A stretch of DNA of 64,000 nucleotides from Bacteroidales bacterium UBA4333 (GTDB lineage: Bacteria > Bacteroidota > Bacteroidia > Bacteroidales > Paludibacteraceae), in assembly GCA_002394335.1 (NCBI GenBank), contig DGTP01000015.1, positions 1 through 64,000 of the forward strand. Direction: 5' to 3'. The first letter of the stretch is position 1. Every line of letters starts with the position of its first letter. Below are positions 44,101 through 51,969 of the stretch, piece by piece. The position numbers were made by a program, and so were the translations under genes. The notes under the pieces are model-generated. The model was given only the letters and a program-made list of their open reading frames with translations, ran no database searches and had not been told where the DNA came from.

Positions 44101-47100
44101 GCGAGCTGTGTATGCCGTCTTGGGCGGTCACAAGCACCTCCTGGTCATTCTCCCCAAGGTTATATACCAGCACCTGTTGTCCCCTGCCTTTCATGGGCGT
44201 AGCGCTCAGCACCGGCAATGCGGCACCCTCGTCAATAGAGAGGTTGTAGTCATATTTGTCCGGCGCAAAAGGCAGTGTATAACCCTCTACCGCAAGATCC
44301 GCCAACCGGCTGTCCTCATACAACGCGATCTTGAACTGCACACTGTATGTCTCCATCGACCCGTCTTCTGCGGCTACCGTTATTCCCCATTTGCCTTCCT
44401 CCATAAGACCAAAGAACACCACTTGCGCATCCTCTGCCGCCACATAGCCCACCTCCGGGTAACTGCTTCCCGCTGCCAGATCCACAACATAGTCTTTGGT
44501 CTCCGGCACAAATGCGGGCAAGGGTTTACCGTCCACAAGGATGGTATTCAGCAATTTGCTGTCCGACAATATCTTCACGAACCCGATGCTATAGGTCGCT
44601 TTGTTGCCCTCTGCATCCTTCACGTACAAGAGTGCCGTGGCATTATTCCATAACAGCGTAACCTCCTGCTTCTCATCGCCCTTGATATACGACACCTCCG
44701 GCAGCGAACCGCTGTAACTTGCAGAATAATCCATCTTCTGCGGCTGGAAATCGGTCATCGGGACACCGTCAACAAGGATTCCTCCGAGCTGCACGGTAGC
44801 CGTGGCTGCCGCCACAAAATCTATAGTATAGGTATTGATACTACCCTGCTCCGGCTTCACCTGCACAAAGGCTCTTCCGGCTGCATAAGGAGCAGTGATT
44901 GTCACTTGCTGTCCTGGCGCTTTGTCGACTGTTATAGCCGGACACACTGCGGTCGTCAGCGGATAGGTATAACTCAGCAGATCACCTTGGAAACCTTCCA
45001 GCTCCACGCCGTCGATATAAATCATATTCAGCGAAGCGTTCTCCGATACCTGCACAATAAACTTAATGGTATATACACTGCGTGCACCACTCTCTGCAGT
45101 CACAGTGATACTATGCTCCTTGTTCTCCAGTACCGAAAGCACACGCTGCCCTTCGTCTCCTTTGACAAAAGTCACTTCCGGGATGACACTCACACCCTCC
45201 GGAAGAGTGTACTCATAGCTGTATTTGTCCGCTTCGAAGCCCGGCAGAGGAGTACCGTCCAGGTAGATTGCCGACAAAGACGAATTGGTCGATTTGTTGG
45301 TCACAAAATGGATGACATACGTTCTGCTGGCGCCCGACTGAGGACGGACGGTCAGTTTATAGTCACCATTCAGGCTTCCTGTCAGCGGACGGATATTCAC
45401 GTCCTGGAACTGCTCACTGCGCTTCGTGAAAGTCACTTCCGGCAATGCCGTACTTCCTTTCGGCAGTACCACCGTATATTCGTTCACCTCCGGCTCAAAA
45501 CCGTCTATCAACACGCCGTCGAGGAATATTCCCGCCAGAGTGTTATCCGTATAAGTAGCCACCGAGAAGGCAATCTGGTAAACAGTCGTACTCCCGTTAC
45601 CTGCCGTAACAGTGATACGCGTCTTGCCATTCACGCCTGCCGATGTAAGCACCACATCCTGGAATTCGTCAAAAGCAATCGGTTCTATCACCGGCAATTC
45701 GGTTGTTCCTACCGGCAAGGTATAGGCGTATGACAACTTCTCCGGCTCAAAATCAGCCAGCATCTCCCCGCCTATCTTGATTCCCGACAGTACCGACACT
45801 TCGGATTTGGCTGTGGTGAACACCACCTTATATACCGTCTGATCCGATTTGTTACCGGCTGTAACAGTCACGCGTACCGTACCGTCCACCACACCTTCGC
45901 CAAGGTCGGTCACCGCTATCGTCTGCGAAGACTCACCGGGCACTCCCTCTACCTTCGGAAGCGAACTCGTACCCATAGGCATGTTGACATAATAGGTGTA
46001 GTTCTCCGGCGAGAAATCGGCTACCGATACGCCGCCTACCTTCAAATCGCCCAGATAAGAATAAGACGAAGCCTCCAGTTTGAAATTCAGTTTATATACT
46101 TTCGGCACCACATTACCCGGCGTCGTCACCGAGAGACTGTATGTACCGCCGTCTATCGTATTCGGCACCGTGTGAACAATCGTCTGCTCCCCTTCCTGAT
46201 AAGCCGAAACAGGAGTCACCGTCGGCATCGTGGTCGTAGTCGTCGGCAAAGAAACCTTATAAATCACCTGCGAAGGAGTGAATCCGGGCAGCGAACTGCC
46301 GTTAATCAGTATATCCTTCAGGGTGTTATCCGACAGCAAACCGACCTTGAAGGTAAGCGTATAAGTTGCTTTCGCTATGCCGTTGGCAGCCGTCACAACA
46401 ATACTTGCACTACCTTCCGTTGCACCCGGCTGCGTGATATCCAATGTCTGTTTCTCCTCCTGCCCCTCAGCGCTTACAACAGGCGGAGTCGTCGTTCCGT
46501 AGGGCAATTCTACCGAATAGTTATACTTGGTCGGAGAGAAACCCGCGATAGGCGTTCCGTTGACGCTGATCGATGCCAGCTTGGCATTACTGCTTGCCGC
46601 ACGCTGGAACTGTATTCTATATACGGTCGTTGACTTGCCGTCCTCCGATTTTACAGTGATTACCGTTGGAGTCTTGTCCAGATCTCCGTACACGATACTG
46701 ATTTCATCGCCCGACAGACGACGACCGGGAAAAGACTTGGTTGTCCCCTTGGCATTGGTCAGCGAACCGGCACCGCGCATCGCCACTATCGTAGGCACAG
46801 CCGTGGCATTCTCGCCTAAAGCATAGTTTTGCACAGCCGTACTATTCGGGTCAAAACCCTTCCACTCCTTGTCATCTACATACAACTTCTGGATCTTGGA
46901 GGAATAGATCAACTCAACGTCATCCACATACAACGAGTTCCCCTCATACAAGCCGTTATTGGCACGGAAATTCGGATAGTTGGACGCCGAGAAGATAATA
47001 TTCATGAATTTCGGCACTTCGTCATTGAAATAGTAGATCGGCACACGGATATTCGTCCATTGGCCGTAACTCTTCCTTTCGCGCCACATTCCTTCGCACA

Positions 47101-47689
47101 CCTGCTCACCCGGCACCGTCGTCTTACACTCGTTACCGTTCATCGCTATGCGCACATCCGACTCCTCGTTGGTGTACGAGACAGAGGTACAGTTACCGTT
47201 CTTGCCTTTATAGGATGTGCCCTTTGCCTCTTTCGCCCACGCATAATAAAGAAGATAGAAATCCTCCTTATCCGTGTTACTACCCGTACGTTTGATCCAA
47301 ACGGACATCGAGTCCGGACGGTGAGTCCATTTCTGCCCTCCGTACGTTCCTGCGGTAGCCTGGTTGATCTGGGTGATACTCGGCAGATATGCCCACGGCT
47401 GACCGATAGACACATATCCCGGACTCGTTTCGGTGATACCCATCGCACCTACCGACTGATCCTGTACCATCATACAAGAACCTCCGTTCCGACCGCTCTC
47501 CTTGTGGGCGAAATTGAATTTCATTCCCACCTGCTCCACATTAGAAGCATTCCATCCCACAGCTTGGGGATTGCTGTTGAACGCCGGTGCAGACCAATCT
47601 TCAAAATCCGGGTTTGTCACCTGGAAATCGTCTGCTGCTAACAGCTTGCAAACTGAAAGAAGAGAGATAAAAAGAATAAATTTTTTCAT
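38168..47689 (-). CDS. Giant modular surface protein: two PCMD-like modules and about 30 cadherin-like beta-sandwich repeats
   Basis: 3173 residues. Signal peptide 1-18. Residues about 20-262 resemble a PCMD (putative carbohydrate metabolism) jelly-roll, with FEDWSAP near the start and SLYVDDVELIY at the end. About 15 repeats of 75-95 residues follow (about 265-1547), each of the form L..I.VDG..L.GF.P....Y.V.LP.GT..LP...GD..Q...VTAEDG....Y.I.F, typical of the cadherin-like beta-sandwich domain. A second jelly-roll spans about 1548-1756 and a further 15 or so repeats reach about 3064. The last 110 residues end in LLVEVIPGEPYFYVFFADEK...SGKIMAY, resembling a type IX secretion sorting domain. 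I infer a cell-surface, glycan-binding fibre. It lies 43 bases after a CapA-family gene. Confidence 0.85.
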   Translation of the reverse strand: MKKFILFISLLSVCKLLAADDFQVTNPDFEDWSAPAFNSNPQAVGWNASNVEQVGMKFNFAHKESGRNGGSCMMVQDQSVGAMGITETSPGYVSIGQPWAYLPSITQINQATAGTYGGQKWTHRPDSMSVWIKRTGSNTDKEDFYLLYYAWAKEAKGTSYKGKNGNCTSVSYTNEESDVRIAMNGNECKTTVPGEQVCEGMWRERKSYGQWTNIRVPIYYFNDEVPKFMNIIFSASNYPNFRANNGLYEGNSLYVDDVELIYSSKIQKLYVDDKEWKGFDPNSTAVQNYALGENATAVPTIVAMRGAGSLTNAKGTTKSFPGRRLSGDEISIVYGDLDKTPTVITVKSEDGKSTTVYRIQFQRAASSNAKLASISVNGTPIAGFSPTKYNYSVELPYGTTTPPVVSAEGQEEKQTLDITQPGATEGSASIVVTAANGIAKATYTLTFKVGLLSDNTLKDILINGSSLPGFTPSQVIYKVSLPTTTTTMPTVTPVSAYQEGEQTIVHTVPNTIDGGTYSLSVTTPGNVVPKVYKLNFKLEASSYSYLGDLKVGGVSVADFSPENYTYYVNMPMGTSSLPKVEGVPGESSQTIAVTDLGEGVVDGTVRVTVTAGNKSDQTVYKVVFTTAKSEVSVLSGIKIGGEMLADFEPEKLSYAYTLPVGTTELPVIEPIAFDEFQDVVLTSAGVNGKTRITVTAGNGSTTVYQIAFSVATYTDNTLAGIFLDGVLIDGFEPEVNEYTVVLPKGSTALPEVTFTKRSEQFQDVNIRPLTGSLNGDYKLTVRPQSGASRTYVIHFVTNKSTNSSLSAIYLDGTPLPGFEADKYSYEYTLPEGVSVIPEVTFVKGDEGQRVLSVLENKEHSITVTAESGARSVYTIKFIVQVSENASLNMIYIDGVELEGFQGDLLSYTYPLTTAVCPAITVDKAPGQQVTITAPYAAGRAFVQVKPEQGSINTYTIDFVAAATATVQLGGILVDGVPMTDFQPQKMDYSASYSGSLPEVSYIKGDEKQEVTLLWNNATALLYVKDAEGNKATYSIGFVKILSDSKLLNTILVDGKPLPAFVPETKDYVVDLAAGSSYPEVGYVAAEDAQVVFFGLMEEGKWGITVAAEDGSMETYSVQFKIALYEDSRLADLAVEGYTLPFAPDKYDYNLSIDEGAALPVLSATPMKGRGQQVLVYNLGENDQEVLVTAQDGIHSSRYTVHYTREKSHNALLEKIYVDGVELPSFRPDVFHYVLPLGAEAKVVPNIFPIGQLDNQTITTTFGKPDESTTIVVLAQDGVTSESYTIDFEVAVSANTKLKSLTIDGYSQDVNKSEFVFEVPFGTVQPYSVAYEKAEQRQLIEYLAAPVTEPSYIIVTAENGDKRTYTIRYNVVIPKGENKVAKIGYSYQTADGVTHQGELVPAVGDNKIELPYGTKSFEVTEVTKNYDKQSLVFYNGGIRRGATIIVSANREGEADVVYTVTPVLPAYEKTGKLEDLRFKGVTVPNFRPDVYNYMVNVTAQPTAADFAGTAFEGKAVAKSSINAQKKQITLTVAGGETYSVCWYYTNYENIFDFSADWIKADKGNGYKPSSLWKVPADYSAGYDWGVFGINFTYSTGKEVVPYGAKGATLSTLRGAPMNGSVPGMMTLGAMSLSLTSNGNSTSSVTKNATTGAAFKNTPEALAFSAKPLSSSNITNWKMWFTISDGSTYRESNYSGDFSSLNTWKEISIPFNYTGLGAVSRFNIMLSSCDQENAKQFGGSTIYESSVIYDNIRFVYNSELTAVSVDGMAATKSGNTFTATVGNDYVGVPRLKFSGAVHDQMQVVEWLNDGEWVNGELRAKVTNYGENSSDHTDYTVVVRRAAVTSLDYTPSFGALTTTMHGDTTIVHLPFGVKALPDFRITPASVHQSIVVTKAGNMVKVLVRAENGSTKEDIYLFREKKSGNAALESISAEDLSGKTLALSPAFLPETENYTVEAEQMPVLSFLKAGEADGTPEGQRIHVVYTKTSATIEVTAEDGKTVKTYTINLSVPAYESSGLIAEFSQNDIPWDYLGATTYEATKERPVTPVFFTRQDDKDAVVNIQTPEYMEWQVSGTESHTYRLTYPTSLSANTRLEDIQIDGQSLADFQPDDNSQPYVLTADTTVVIRAVLAEAAQQLAVTSAVTDGGMEYRYTVTAEDGVSSRVYTLRLLRPLSTDATLAGILLDGSPLAGFAPDVMDYSVVLPAPQGAKTEQPKMPSVTYLAGDPKQTIAIEPGVLNGDETVIKVSDPAHTDYKEYTIAVTAAPSHCTELTGIVVNGEAIAQFESGRHYYSHSLKNNSVEIGWTTDDRFQKVTVSSVEVIPEQEYTYTLHVEAEDGSVAKYQVEIYIDNLSNDARLANILINRQELTDFLPELNPDIKPFEPGNNTYDINLPSGTTVLPDISARLKREGQSVDIRQYADSVLLTVTASDGTENVYRLYFHVPYSANADLSMIFLDGDSLKGFSPAEKVYRITLPVGVYTLPAVVARKGESSQTVQPIEIDEEAGKVTVSVTAEDGKTKSTYIIFFAFTLSDADTLAMVYEDGAPMVGFDPENYYYSRSLPVGTTVFPELSWDEADAYQTISMTTVESTPTSLTRQITVVSESGKKSIYTIAYTILKSDVDTLQMIIIDRKLLPDFRPMTAEYHYTLSADYAASLNGEMPVVEWIPGDEYQTVMVSQMRDTLIGKSLEYKTVLTVTAATGKTRTYVIHYPVELSSVATLNMINLASKPLTNYDAERFNYKVEIEQEASLPLVSVIKKEEAQTYEIQVLEDSVYITVTAEDGVTRNVYTLVFERRLSANTSLRNILLYDADGALLPASVLPFRPEEYGYTVDIDYDPSQPALEQLPAMETVLADSRQTIETEQYVLPTGDIRVDITVIAPNAEDRAVYTIVFHFRKPSDATLVAIMVGGDALADFNPTTTEYSYLHPYGTEEDAMFDVTDVSYVLSDSLAQAKVTMDENGTIYITVIAQDGESENTYIITQSVAADGDNTLAWIKVDGELLRGFDPEQTFYTYYIMEGNTAPAITAEARSENAELSLREAAAGDTCLIICTAADGSERRYYVHFAFSSLNPGLVPTSNDVLIKRIPGTMQYMAATLRSGVTFALYDRRGQLVYYSRVPVADPNDAEVFTDADRRERLNDVIDTRSGLLVEVIPGEPYFYVFFADEKKKLSSGKIMAY

Positions 47690-47732
47690 AAATATTCAGT
47701 ATTTAATTATTTCAAAAATACGCACCTCCGTG

Positions 47733-48872
47733 CTAAAAATTTCCTGCCTCTATACATGCTTCACGGAATGTCCGTTCCGCCGCATTCAAACTGTCCTCAG
47801 GATAATTCATCGGATAAATACGTGCCTGACGATGACCGGATATTTGCGGACGGGAGACCCAGGTATGTATCGCTTGGTGCTCTACGAACCGCACGCCCTT
47901 CTCGTCCTTCACCCATTTCAACCCCACTAACAATGATGTCGAACGCTCCGGCTGCAACTGCGACGAGATGAAATTACCCAAACTGTATGCCACTACATGC
48001 TTCCCGCCGCTCAGACTGTCTTCCACCACCTCCACAGGTTCGATCACATGCGGGTGACTTCCTATAATATGATCCACGCCATGTGCCAACAGCCATTCCG
48101 CCAACTCGCGTTGCGAAGCACGCGGTGTACGGAAATACTCCTCTCCCCAATGCGGAAAAGCCAAAATAATGTCCGCATCTTTCTCACGCGCGCGAAAAAT
48201 GCCCTCTAAAATCTGTGTTGTGTCTATTCCGCATACCACGCAGCCTTTAGGCACCGGCAAACCGTTTGTCCCGTATGTGAAATTCAGCATCGCTATCCGC
48301 ACCCCTTTACACTCAACCATCAGCGGATACTTATCCCTATACTCCGCACTATCCGCATACAAACCGACATGCTCCAACCCTAATGAATCCAGAACCGACA
48401 AGGTACGGCGGATACCGTAAGAACCCTTGTCGCAACAATGGTTGTTAGCCATCAGAATAGTGCCGAACCCCGCATCTTGCAAACCGTACAAAAAAGCGTC
48501 CGGCGCTCCAAAACACGGATAGCCGGAATAGTTCTTCCCCGGAAGAGTGGTCTCCAAATTCACCACCCTGAGATCAAAACCCTCCAACAACGGTGCTATG
48601 TACCGGAAACACTCATCGAAATTATACGTCCCGTCTGCCTGCATCGCCGGATAGAGTTGGGGCATATGCATCATTGCATCGCCCCCTGCAACAAGCGAAA
48701 TCGTATCCGGCTCAACCGCCAACGGCGCCGCCTCCTGCTGCTTGGGTGCCATAACAGCCTCCATCCGCGCACGGTTATACCGCAATGCGACAGCCAGACA
48801 AGCCATTCCTGCCGTCTCTACAAAGATCAACAGCACTACTCCGAACCAGCCAAAAAAATGCCTCCAATTCAT
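47733..48872 (-). CDS. CapA family protein (metallophosphatase-like)
   Basis: 379 residues. An N-terminal membrane helix (about 7-29) anchors a CapA/PgsA-type domain related to calcineurin-like phosphoesterases: LVAGGDAMMH near 61-70, VVNLETTL near 99-106, MANNHCCDKG near 140-149, FPHWGEEY near 235-242 and GSHPHV near 268-273. The family includes proteins of poly-gamma-glutamate capsule synthesis, but most members have other, unknown roles. It has its own promoter (48892-48923) and lies 43 bases upstream of the giant surface protein, probably in the same transcript. Confidence 0.92.
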   Translation of the reverse strand: MNWRHFFGWFGVVLLIFVETAGMACLAVALRYNRARMEAVMAPKQQEAAPLAVEPDTISLVAGGDAMMHMPQLYPAMQADGTYNFDECFRYIAPLLEGFDLRVVNLETTLPGKNYSGYPCFGAPDAFLYGLQDAGFGTILMANNHCCDKGSYGIRRTLSVLDSLGLEHVGLYADSAEYRDKYPLMVECKGVRIAMLNFTYGTNGLPVPKGCVVCGIDTTQILEGIFRAREKDADIILAFPHWGEEYFRTPRASQRELAEWLLAHGVDHIIGSHPHVIEPVEVVEDSLSGGKHVVAYSLGNFISSQLQPERSTSLLVGLKWVKDEKGVRFVEHQAIHTWVSRPQISGHRQARIYPMNYPEDSLNAAERTFREACIEAGNF

Positions 48873-48891
48873 AAACTATATAAATCGGAGG

Positions 48892-48923
48892 CAAAGATAC
48901 ACAAAATTATCGAAATACGCAAA
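48892..48923 (-). promoter_or_regulatory. Bacteroidota-type promoter for capA and the giant surface protein
   Basis: On the minus strand TTTGC (48923-48919) and TATCTTTG (48899-48892), with GTATTTCG in the spacer. The start codon follows at 48872, giving a leader of about 15 bases. Confidence 0.78.
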
Positions 48924-48939
48924 TATTTTTTGTCAATTG

Positions 48940-49650
48940 TCAGAAAGAAGAAAGTAAATGTTTCCAATTTCGTAATATTTGTGTAGCTATGATGTCGTGC
49001 CCGAGCGAAGTAGGATGAATTCCGTCTTCGCACAAACACTGCGAATAATCCATGTTGAGCATAAACGGAGAAGTTACATCTATAATAGGCACACGCTCTG
49101 TGGCCGCTATGCGGAAAAGTTGCAGATTATACAAATCATGGTAGTTCCGGATACGCTCTAACTGCCCCCCCATCCAGCCTAAAACGGCATCCTTCGCCTC
49201 TTGGGTCATGTTCTGCGATACAAAACCGAAAAAACGCTTGTGGTCCATCATCGGCAACGAGAGCATCACAGGCTGGCTGCCTAACGCACGAACCCTTTCT
49301 ATCATCGTCTGATAACTGCGCACGAACAACGGCAACTCTATCCGGGGGTAATGCTGCATGGTAGGGGCATCGGCTATCTCATGCCAGTTGAAGTTCGAAT
49401 CCGTACCGCCGTATTGCAACAACGTGATATCGGCTCTACGGACATCATCCTCATGCCTCTCCAGCATCTGCAGACCTTTGTCTATCGTTCCTCCCATGCG
49501 TGCGTAATTGTCAAATGGAAGAGACAACTCCTCATGACATTGCTCTACGAAACAATTGTTCAATATCTTATACCGGCTTCCATCTAACACCGCTCCTTTG
49601 GTGATCGAGTCGCCGAGAGCAATTACCTGATGAATGACATTTGCTTTCAT
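48940..49650 (-). CDS. SGNH/GDSL-type esterase or lipase
   Basis: 236 residues. The GDSL block is LGDSITKG with nucleophile Ser15; block III-like GGTDSNF near 81-87 supplies the Asn; the C-terminal DGIHPTSLGH (near 209-218) gives the Asp-x-x-His of the triad. There is no signal peptide, so it is probably cytoplasmic. Such enzymes remove acyl groups from sugars or lipids; the substrate cannot be told. It is monocistronic with its own promoter (49702-49733) and stands back to back with the LytTR regulator. Confidence 0.9.
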   Translation of the reverse strand: MKANVIHQVIALGDSITKGAVLDGSRYKILNNCFVEQCHEELSLPFDNYARMGGTIDKGLQMLERHEDDVRRADITLLQYGGTDSNFNWHEIADAPTMQHYPRIELPLFVRSYQTMIERVRALGSQPVMLSLPMMDHKRFFGFVSQNMTQEAKDAVLGWMGGQLERIRNYHDLYNLQLFRIAATERVPIIDVTSPFMLNMDYSQCLCEDGIHPTSLGHDIIATQILRNWKHLLSSF

Positions 49651-49871
49651 TTTTGATAACAGAGATTAAAAGATTTAACTGTTTACTTTCAAAATCCGAT
49701 GCAAAATTACTGCCAATTTGTCACATATCAAAATAAATGTTATGTCACGGCACGATTTTTGATAAAAGTATATAAAACGAACACTAAATGACAAAATAAG
49801 TGACGAAATTATACTGTCTGCCATTTTGTCACATTTTAAAAAGAGACTAATATTTAGCTAAAACAAACCTT
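49651..49871. promoter_or_regulatory. Divergent regulatory region with repeated TTTGTCACAT motifs
   Basis: A TTTGTCACAT 10-mer occurs at 49717-49726 and again at 49825-49834. Related TGTCAC (49743-49748), ATGACA (49788-49793) and GTGACG (49800-49805) lie between. A minus-strand promoter is at 49702-49733 (TTTTG, TAATTTTG). A weaker plus-strand candidate is TTTTG at 49824 with TAATATTT near 49848. The repeats may be binding sites for the adjacent LytTR protein; this is inference. Confidence 0.5.
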
Positions 49872-50684
49872 ATGAAAGAGATTCCTGCCAAGATGAGTTC
49901 GATTGCATCAATCATTCTGCACACGCTGATTATTCCTCTGTGGATTGTTGTATTCTATCTCATTTATCGTCCGTCTTGGGTAACCGGATGGCTCAATATG
50001 GGCACTCCGGATTCAGAACAGACCCTCACCTTCAATCTTCTCATCATCATGTGCATCACTATGGGAATAATATTGGGCAGCCGTATTCTTATGCTCCTGT
50101 TCCGCAAATGGATTCCCTTGGTCGGCTTTCGCTACACAACCTGGGTCATCTGCGAAGGCGTAGCCATGAGTCTGTTCGTCGGAATGTATATGGCACTGAT
50201 GTACAAAGGAGAATACATGTACTTTGAAGCAGTAGCGAGGTCTGCACTGCTCCTCTCGGCAAGCATCATCTACCCCACCCTCATCCTTGATCTGTCACTC
50301 GCGCTCATGGGCATCTTAGAAGAGCCCAAAATAGACGATGAAGACCTGATACGCCTATACGACAACACAAAACGGCTCAAACTGGTTATCGCAGCCAACA
50401 GCATACTGTTCGTCGAGGCGGACGAGAACTACGTGATCATCAAATACACCGAAGGAGAGCGCATCAAGGAATATACCCTCCGCAACTCCATGAAGTCTCT
50501 CGAAGACATCCTGCAAAAGCATGGTATCATACGCTGCCAACGCTCCTACTATATTAACCCGCGTCATGTCAAAGTCCTCCGAAAAGACAAGGAAGGAATG
50601 ATCGTTGCCGAATTGGATGCACCGGATGTGAAATCCATTCGTGTATCGCCAAAATATTATGCACTACTGTCCGAACGACTGTAG
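49872..50684 (+). CDS. Membrane-bound LytTR-family transcriptional regulator
   Basis: 270 residues. Four predicted membrane helices lie in about 12-155 (IIPLWIVVFYLIY, LLIIMCITMGIILG, a third around VICEGVAMSLFVGMYMALMY, and ALLLSASIIYPTLILDLSLA). The C-terminal LytTR DNA-binding domain covers about 170-270, with ILFVEADENYVIIKY, TLRNSMKSLEDIL and IIRCQRSYYINPRHV as its conserved blocks. No receiver domain is present, so the membrane part probably senses the signal directly. The gene is single and faces a convergent cobW-like gene after 34 bases. Targets are unknown. Confidence 0.9.
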   Translation: MKEIPAKMSSIASIILHTLIIPLWIVVFYLIYRPSWVTGWLNMGTPDSEQTLTFNLLIIMCITMGIILGSRILMLLFRKWIPLVGFRYTTWVICEGVAMSLFVGMYMALMYKGEYMYFEAVARSALLLSASIIYPTLILDLSLALMGILEEPKIDDEDLIRLYDNTKRLKLVIAANSILFVEADENYVIIKYTEGERIKEYTLRNSMKSLEDILQKHGIIRCQRSYYINPRHVKVLRKDKEGMIVAELDAPDVKSIRVSPKYYALLSERL

Positions 50685-50718
50685 TGCATAACCAAAATCC
50701 TCAGTATAACCGCTCAGG

Positions 50719-51969
50719 CTATGCCAGGCATTTATCCAGAGCTGCCGTAATGGCGGCTCTGTCCATATTCTGACCTATGAAGACAAGCTTCTGCATTCTG
50801 TCACCATACTGCTCATCCCAGTCGCGGCGGAGAGTCTCGTCCGATTGCTTGAGTGCCTCCAGCTCGTCAGCCGGCATCGTGGCATACCACTGACCAGCCT
50901 GACGAAGATTGAACTGTCTTCCCGACTGCTCGAACAGATAGCACATATCATACTCGTCCTCAAAATAGCACATTCCCTTGCATCGGATCACCGACTTCGG
51001 CCAGTGAGCCGCCACAAACTCATCGAACATACCCAAATTCATCGGACGGCGAGCATAATACACAAAGGTCGATATGCCGAACTCCTCCATATGCGAATGT
51101 CCCTCATGATCATGGTCATGATGGTGATGATGGTGGTGTTCATGCTCATGTTCGTGTTCATGTTCATGCCCGTGTTCGTGCTCATCCTCATCTTCATCCT
51201 CATGGTGTGACTCCACCTCGTGGATCCAAGTTGCCGAAGTTGCCACTTTCTCGAAATCAAAACGATGCGTATGCAGGATCTTCTCCAGCGGCACATCGCA
51301 GTAGTTTGTCTCAATGATCTCCGCCTTGGGCTGAATAGCGCGGATGATAGTTCGTATCTGTGCCAGCTCCTGTTCCGACACCTCTGCTGCTTTGTTGAGC
51401 AGGATAATATCACAGAACTCTATCTGCTCCGTTACCAAAGAAGCCAAGTCCTCTTCTTTATCCACGATCTTGGCGCGGTTAGCGTCGCTCAGCTGCTCCA
51501 TGAACTCGTCTCTCAGACGCAATGCATCCACCACCGAGCAGATGCAATCCAGCTGGGGAACGCCATCGGTGGCAAACTGCGGTACCATCTGCGGATACGA
51601 CATGATAGTCTGTGCTATAGGTGCCGGTTCGCAGATTCCCGATGCTTCTATCACGATATAGTCAAAAGCCGGCTGACCGCCTTCGCCTTGACGCATACTG
51701 ATCAGATCATGCAGTTGAGCCACCAGATCCATCTTCAACGAACAGCATATACAGCCGTTCTGAAGAGCCACTAACGAATCATCTTGTTGTGACACCACTC
51801 CTCCTTTTTGTATGAGGTCGGCGTCTATGTTCACCTCTCCTATGTCATTGACTACTACGGCAAAACGGATGCCTTTCTCGTTGGTCAATATACGGTTCAG
51901 AAGAGTTGTCTTGCCGCTGCCAAGATAACCGGTCAGCAGCAAGACAGGGGTTTGATTAATATTCTTCAT
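50719..51969 (-). CDS. CobW/COG0523-family GTPase, probable zinc chaperone
   Basis: 416 residues. The G domain has Walker A (GYLGSGKTT, 14-22), the metal-binding CxCC motif (Cys73, Cys75, Cys76 in GCICCSL) and LNKA-type guanine specificity (ILLNKAAE). Residues about 252-291 form an extreme His/Asp/Glu-rich stretch with some 20 histidines, a metal store or sensor. The C-terminal CobW_C domain follows. COG0523 proteins hand zinc or another metal to client enzymes. The gene overlaps the DUF2723 gene by 14 bases, so it is translated from that transcript. Confidence 0.93.
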   Translation of the reverse strand: MKNINQTPVLLLTGYLGSGKTTLLNRILTNEKGIRFAVVVNDIGEVNIDADLIQKGGVVSQQDDSLVALQNGCICCSLKMDLVAQLHDLISMRQGEGGQPAFDYIVIEASGICEPAPIAQTIMSYPQMVPQFATDGVPQLDCICSVVDALRLRDEFMEQLSDANRAKIVDKEEDLASLVTEQIEFCDIILLNKAAEVSEQELAQIRTIIRAIQPKAEIIETNYCDVPLEKILHTHRFDFEKVATSATWIHEVESHHEDEDEDEHEHGHEHEHEHEHEHHHHHHHDHDHEGHSHMEEFGISTFVYYARRPMNLGMFDEFVAAHWPKSVIRCKGMCYFEDEYDMCYLFEQSGRQFNLRQAGQWYATMPADELEALKQSDETLRRDWDEQYGDRMQKLVFIGQNMDRAAITAALDKCLA

